Source: Streptomyces sp. CB02400 (GTDB lineage Bacteria; Actinomycetota; Actinomycetes; Streptomycetales; Streptomycetaceae). Taken from it: 64,000 bases of DNA. The translations under genes were made by a program, and so were the position numbers. Shown piece after piece: positions 62,229-64,000 of the stretch. Every line of letters starts with the position of its first letter. Position 1 is the first letter of the stretch. Below the pieces are notes generated by a model that saw only the letters and a program-made list of their open reading frames with translations, was not told the DNA's origin and did not search any database. The DNA lies in assembly GCF_001905725.1 (NCBI RefSeq), contig NZ_LIWB01000022.1, forward strand, positions 84,051 to 148,050. The letters are read 5' to 3'.

Positions 62229-63191
62229 ATGAATCATCTCGACGTCGTCCGACTACTCGGCTTCGACGCCCCGGCACGACCGGAGGACGAGTACGGCCGG
62301 GTCGTTCCTGAGGACTTCGAGCTCCTGGTCCAGGCCATACCGGCCGGGGTCTTCGCAGGGTCCGTACTGCTCGAACGACCCGGCGCTCTCCCCGTACGCT
62401 CCCTCGAGGAGTTCATCCGGCCCACCTCCATGCGCATCGGAGACATGGAGCTGTCGCTTCGCAGCCGCGACCAGCGGCTGTGGCTGCCGCTCCACCCGGA
62501 GCCCGGCGGCATGGTGCCGTGGGGGCGCAGCGCAACCGACGGCGTGCTGCTGTGGGACACCACCGCCGACAACACCGCGGACTGGACGACCGTCGTCACG
62601 GACGACGATTTCCAGCTGTGGCTCGACCTTCCCTTCTCCGCCTCGGAGTTCGTGGGGCGGGCGCTGCTCGGACGTCCCGAGGGGGTTCCCGCGTTCGAGA
62701 CCATCGAGGAATACGAATCGGGTTCCTTCTGGAAGGTCGCCGACGACATGCGGGCGACGGCCACGGTGCTGTCGAACCCGGACATCGACGCAGTGGAGGA
62801 GCTCGTCGCCCGGATCCGGAACATCGGTGTTCCGGGTATACGGCAGTACGCGCGGGAGCTCGTCGACGGGGCCGCGGAGAACACGAAGGTGCCGGACCTC
62901 GTGTTCCCGGAGGACTACCTGACAGTCATGCGGGAGTTCCCCGGCGGGGTGATCGCCGGAATGCGCGTGTTTCCCGTCGCCAAGGCCGCCTGGCTGACCG
63001 AGGACCCGGTGTTCCTGCAGTGGGGCGAACTGGAGGGCAGGGCTTTCGGCTGGCTCGCCCTGACGGGCGACCCGCAGGAGTGGCGCGTCGCCTACATCGA
63101 GCCAGGGGGCACCTCGCTCACCCACCTGGAGGAGCAGACCTTCGCCTCGTTCCTACGACGCCGGCTGCGGGGCGACGACTCACTGTTCTGA
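62229..63191 (+). CDS. Tandem-SUKH (SMI1/KNR4-like) putative immunity protein
   Basis: 320-residue cytoplasmic protein directly downstream of the RHS toxin gene. It contains two SUKH-like units: residues 25-150 (VVPEDFELLVQAIPAGVFAG, SATDGVLLWDTTAD, DWTTVVTDDDFQLWLDL) and about 220-320 (VFPEDYLTVMREFPGGVIAG, GWLALTGDPQEWRVAYIEPG, FASFLRRRL). The aligned openings show an internal duplication. SUKH proteins neutralise nuclease toxins in polymorphic toxin systems, so this is the best immunity candidate, by position and fold. ATG 62229 follows GAGAGGAAC. Confidence 0.8.
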   Translation: MNHLDVVRLLGFDAPARPEDEYGRVVPEDFELLVQAIPAGVFAGSVLLERPGALPVRSLEEFIRPTSMRIGDMELSLRSRDQRLWLPLHPEPGGMVPWGRSATDGVLLWDTTADNTADWTTVVTDDDFQLWLDLPFSASEFVGRALLGRPEGVPAFETIEEYESGSFWKVADDMRATATVLSNPDIDAVEELVARIRNIGVPGIRQYARELVDGAAENTKVPDLVFPEDYLTVMREFPGGVIAGMRVFPVAKAAWLTEDPVFLQWGELEGRAFGWLALTGDPQEWRVAYIEPGGTSLTHLEEQTFASFLRRRLRGDDSLF

Positions 63192-63298
63192 CGGGGCGCC
63201 CCGCCCGGGGGCGGCAGCGCGTCACCCGGGGCGGACGTAAGGATGGATGCCCTGGCTCCACCTCGGCACCGACAACCAGAAGCCGGGAAGAGAACCTC

Positions 63299-63820
63299 AT
63301 GGAATGGGTGAGTGAACTCATCTCCCTTACCGGTCGACAGTCCGAGCGGCATGAGGTGGATTGGGCGGACATCGAGCGCGAACTCGGAACACCTCTCCCG
63401 GGTGACTTCAAGGAGATCTGCGAAGTGTTCGGCCATGGTGCCTTCAGTGGATTTCTGGAACTACTGCCGGTGGACAGCACCAAACCGCACAGTCTGCTGG
63501 GGAGGTGGAATTCACTGAAGGATCAGTGGGACAGTCCGCAGGCGCAGACCCTTTTCGACCCTTATTCGGTCTTCGAGGGCAGCGGACTCATTCTTTGGGG
63601 ACAGTCGATGACGGAAGCCGCGTATTACTGGCTGGCCGATACGTCGAAAAATCCCGAAGGATGGCCCATCGTCGCCCGGACTGCCCCTCTGGAGGACTGG
63701 CACCGATTCGACGGTGTTTCCACCTCGAAGTTCATCCACCAGGTCCTCACGGATCGGGAATTCCGCCCGTTCTCCATCGCAAGGAAAGTGGAGCGTCCGT
63801 TCTTCGACGCTTATCGCTGA
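63299..63820 (+). CDS. SUKH (SMI1/KNR4) family protein, second putative immunity gene
   Basis: 173-residue single-domain SUKH protein: VDWADIERELGTPLPGDFKE, CEVFGHGAFSGFLELLPVD, GSGLILWGQSMTEAAYYWLAD and NPEGWPIVARTAPLEDW. It is a clearer family member than the preceding gene. ATG 63299 with GGGAAGAG upstream, 107 bp after the first SUKH gene, same strand, before a terminator. It may protect against the same nuclease or against a past or alternative toxin tail; the sequence alone does not decide. Confidence 0.85.
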   Translation: MEWVSELISLTGRQSERHEVDWADIERELGTPLPGDFKEICEVFGHGAFSGFLELLPVDSTKPHSLLGRWNSLKDQWDSPQAQTLFDPYSVFEGSGLILWGQSMTEAAYYWLADTSKNPEGWPIVARTAPLEDWHRFDGVSTSKFIHQVLTDREFRPFSIARKVERPFFDAYR

Positions 63821-63864
63821 CCCGGATGCATTCGGGTATAACCTGGTCCGCCTCACAGCACGAA

Positions 63865-63906
63865 GGGCCCCTGCCACCACCCGTTCGAGCGTGGCGGCAG
63901 GGGTCT
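63865..63906 (+). terminator. Hairpin terminator after the RHS/immunity locus
   Basis: A 16-bp stem with one mismatch (CCCCTGCCACCAC / GTGGCGGCAGGGG core) and a 10-nt loop lies 45 bp past the second SUKH stop. The last 94 bp of the window beyond it show nothing recognisable. Confidence 0.8.
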
Positions 63907-64000
63907 CGCACAGGTGGGAGGCCGCACGGTCGCCGCACCTGCCCCATCCGGCGCTCACGGTGATCGTCCGAACGCACAGGTGGGTTGCGTCCTGGGAAGT

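Noticed and set aside
63512..63977. Minus-strand frames opposite the second SUKH gene
   Set aside because: They are antisense to a recognised SUKH gene and run through the terminator hairpin; no family or ribosome site.

Overview
The window reads as a Streptomyces chromosome segment. It has very high GC with strong third-position bias, many GTG starts, frequent 1-4 nt ATGA/GTGA stop-start overlaps, and typical actinomycete families: WhiA, mycothiol-dependent isomerase, repeated XRE(DUF5753)/DUF397/ATP-binding trios, MmpS-like and SUKH proteins. I see no tRNA, rRNA, CRISPR array, transposase or phage structural gene. Product names rest on motif recognition, since no database search could be run.

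Layout. 1-8.8 kb: the start of gap, a secreted M14 metallocarboxypeptidase, and the conserved overlapping run uvrC-rapZ-yvcK-whiA, all on the minus strand. 9-18.4 kb: an HTH regulator, a Rieske lipoprotein, a PfkB kinase, uvrA, a mycothiol-dependent isomerase, an MBL hydrolase, aroQ and a Ca2+/H+ antiporter. 18.7-27.6 kb: a Ter-type stress module (terC with a structured leader, a TerD fusion, terD), uvrB, an MHYT membrane sensor, a secreted GDPD and ogt. 27.8-34.5 kb: VOC protein, psuG plus sugar kinase, corA, a uridine-kinase-like protein, a DUF1772 protein and a gltD without gltB. 34.8-38.5 kb: a regulatory island with methyltransferase, DUF397, XRE, ATP-binding protein and small proteins. 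38.7-46.7 kb: amidohydrolase, SnoaL-like, LRV-repeat, CYTH, nucleotidyltransferase, RidA, GNAT and FUSC genes. 46.8-53.2 kb: an accessory, decaying stretch with two duplicated loci, pseudogenes, two MarR genes, a second DUF397/XRE pair and an MmpS-like protein. 53.4-63.9 kb: a 2877-residue secreted RHS/YD-repeat protein with a C-terminal nuclease-like domain, followed by two SUKH-type putative immunity genes and a terminator.

Main reading. The three excinuclease genes and ogt each sit behind a promoter of the form TTGTCRGTG-N8-TAnnnT, the LexA-independent RecA-NDp type that PafBC recognises in actinobacteria. terD, between the uvr genes, carries the same element. In uvrC, uvrB and ogt the -10 lies exactly 7 nt before the start codon, which predicts leaderless mRNAs. 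This suggests a local DNA-damage regulon that includes a Ter protein. The terC leader resembles a manganese (yybP-ykoY type) riboswitch, with a 10-nt element complementary to the Shine-Dalgarno region. The right third shows duplication and decay: a collapsed second copy of a nucleotidyltransferase-RidA-GNAT locus, a broken duplicate near 46.9 kb of a gene at 52 kb, two probable single-base frameshifts, and a truncated ATP-binding gene beside a polymorphic-toxin locus.
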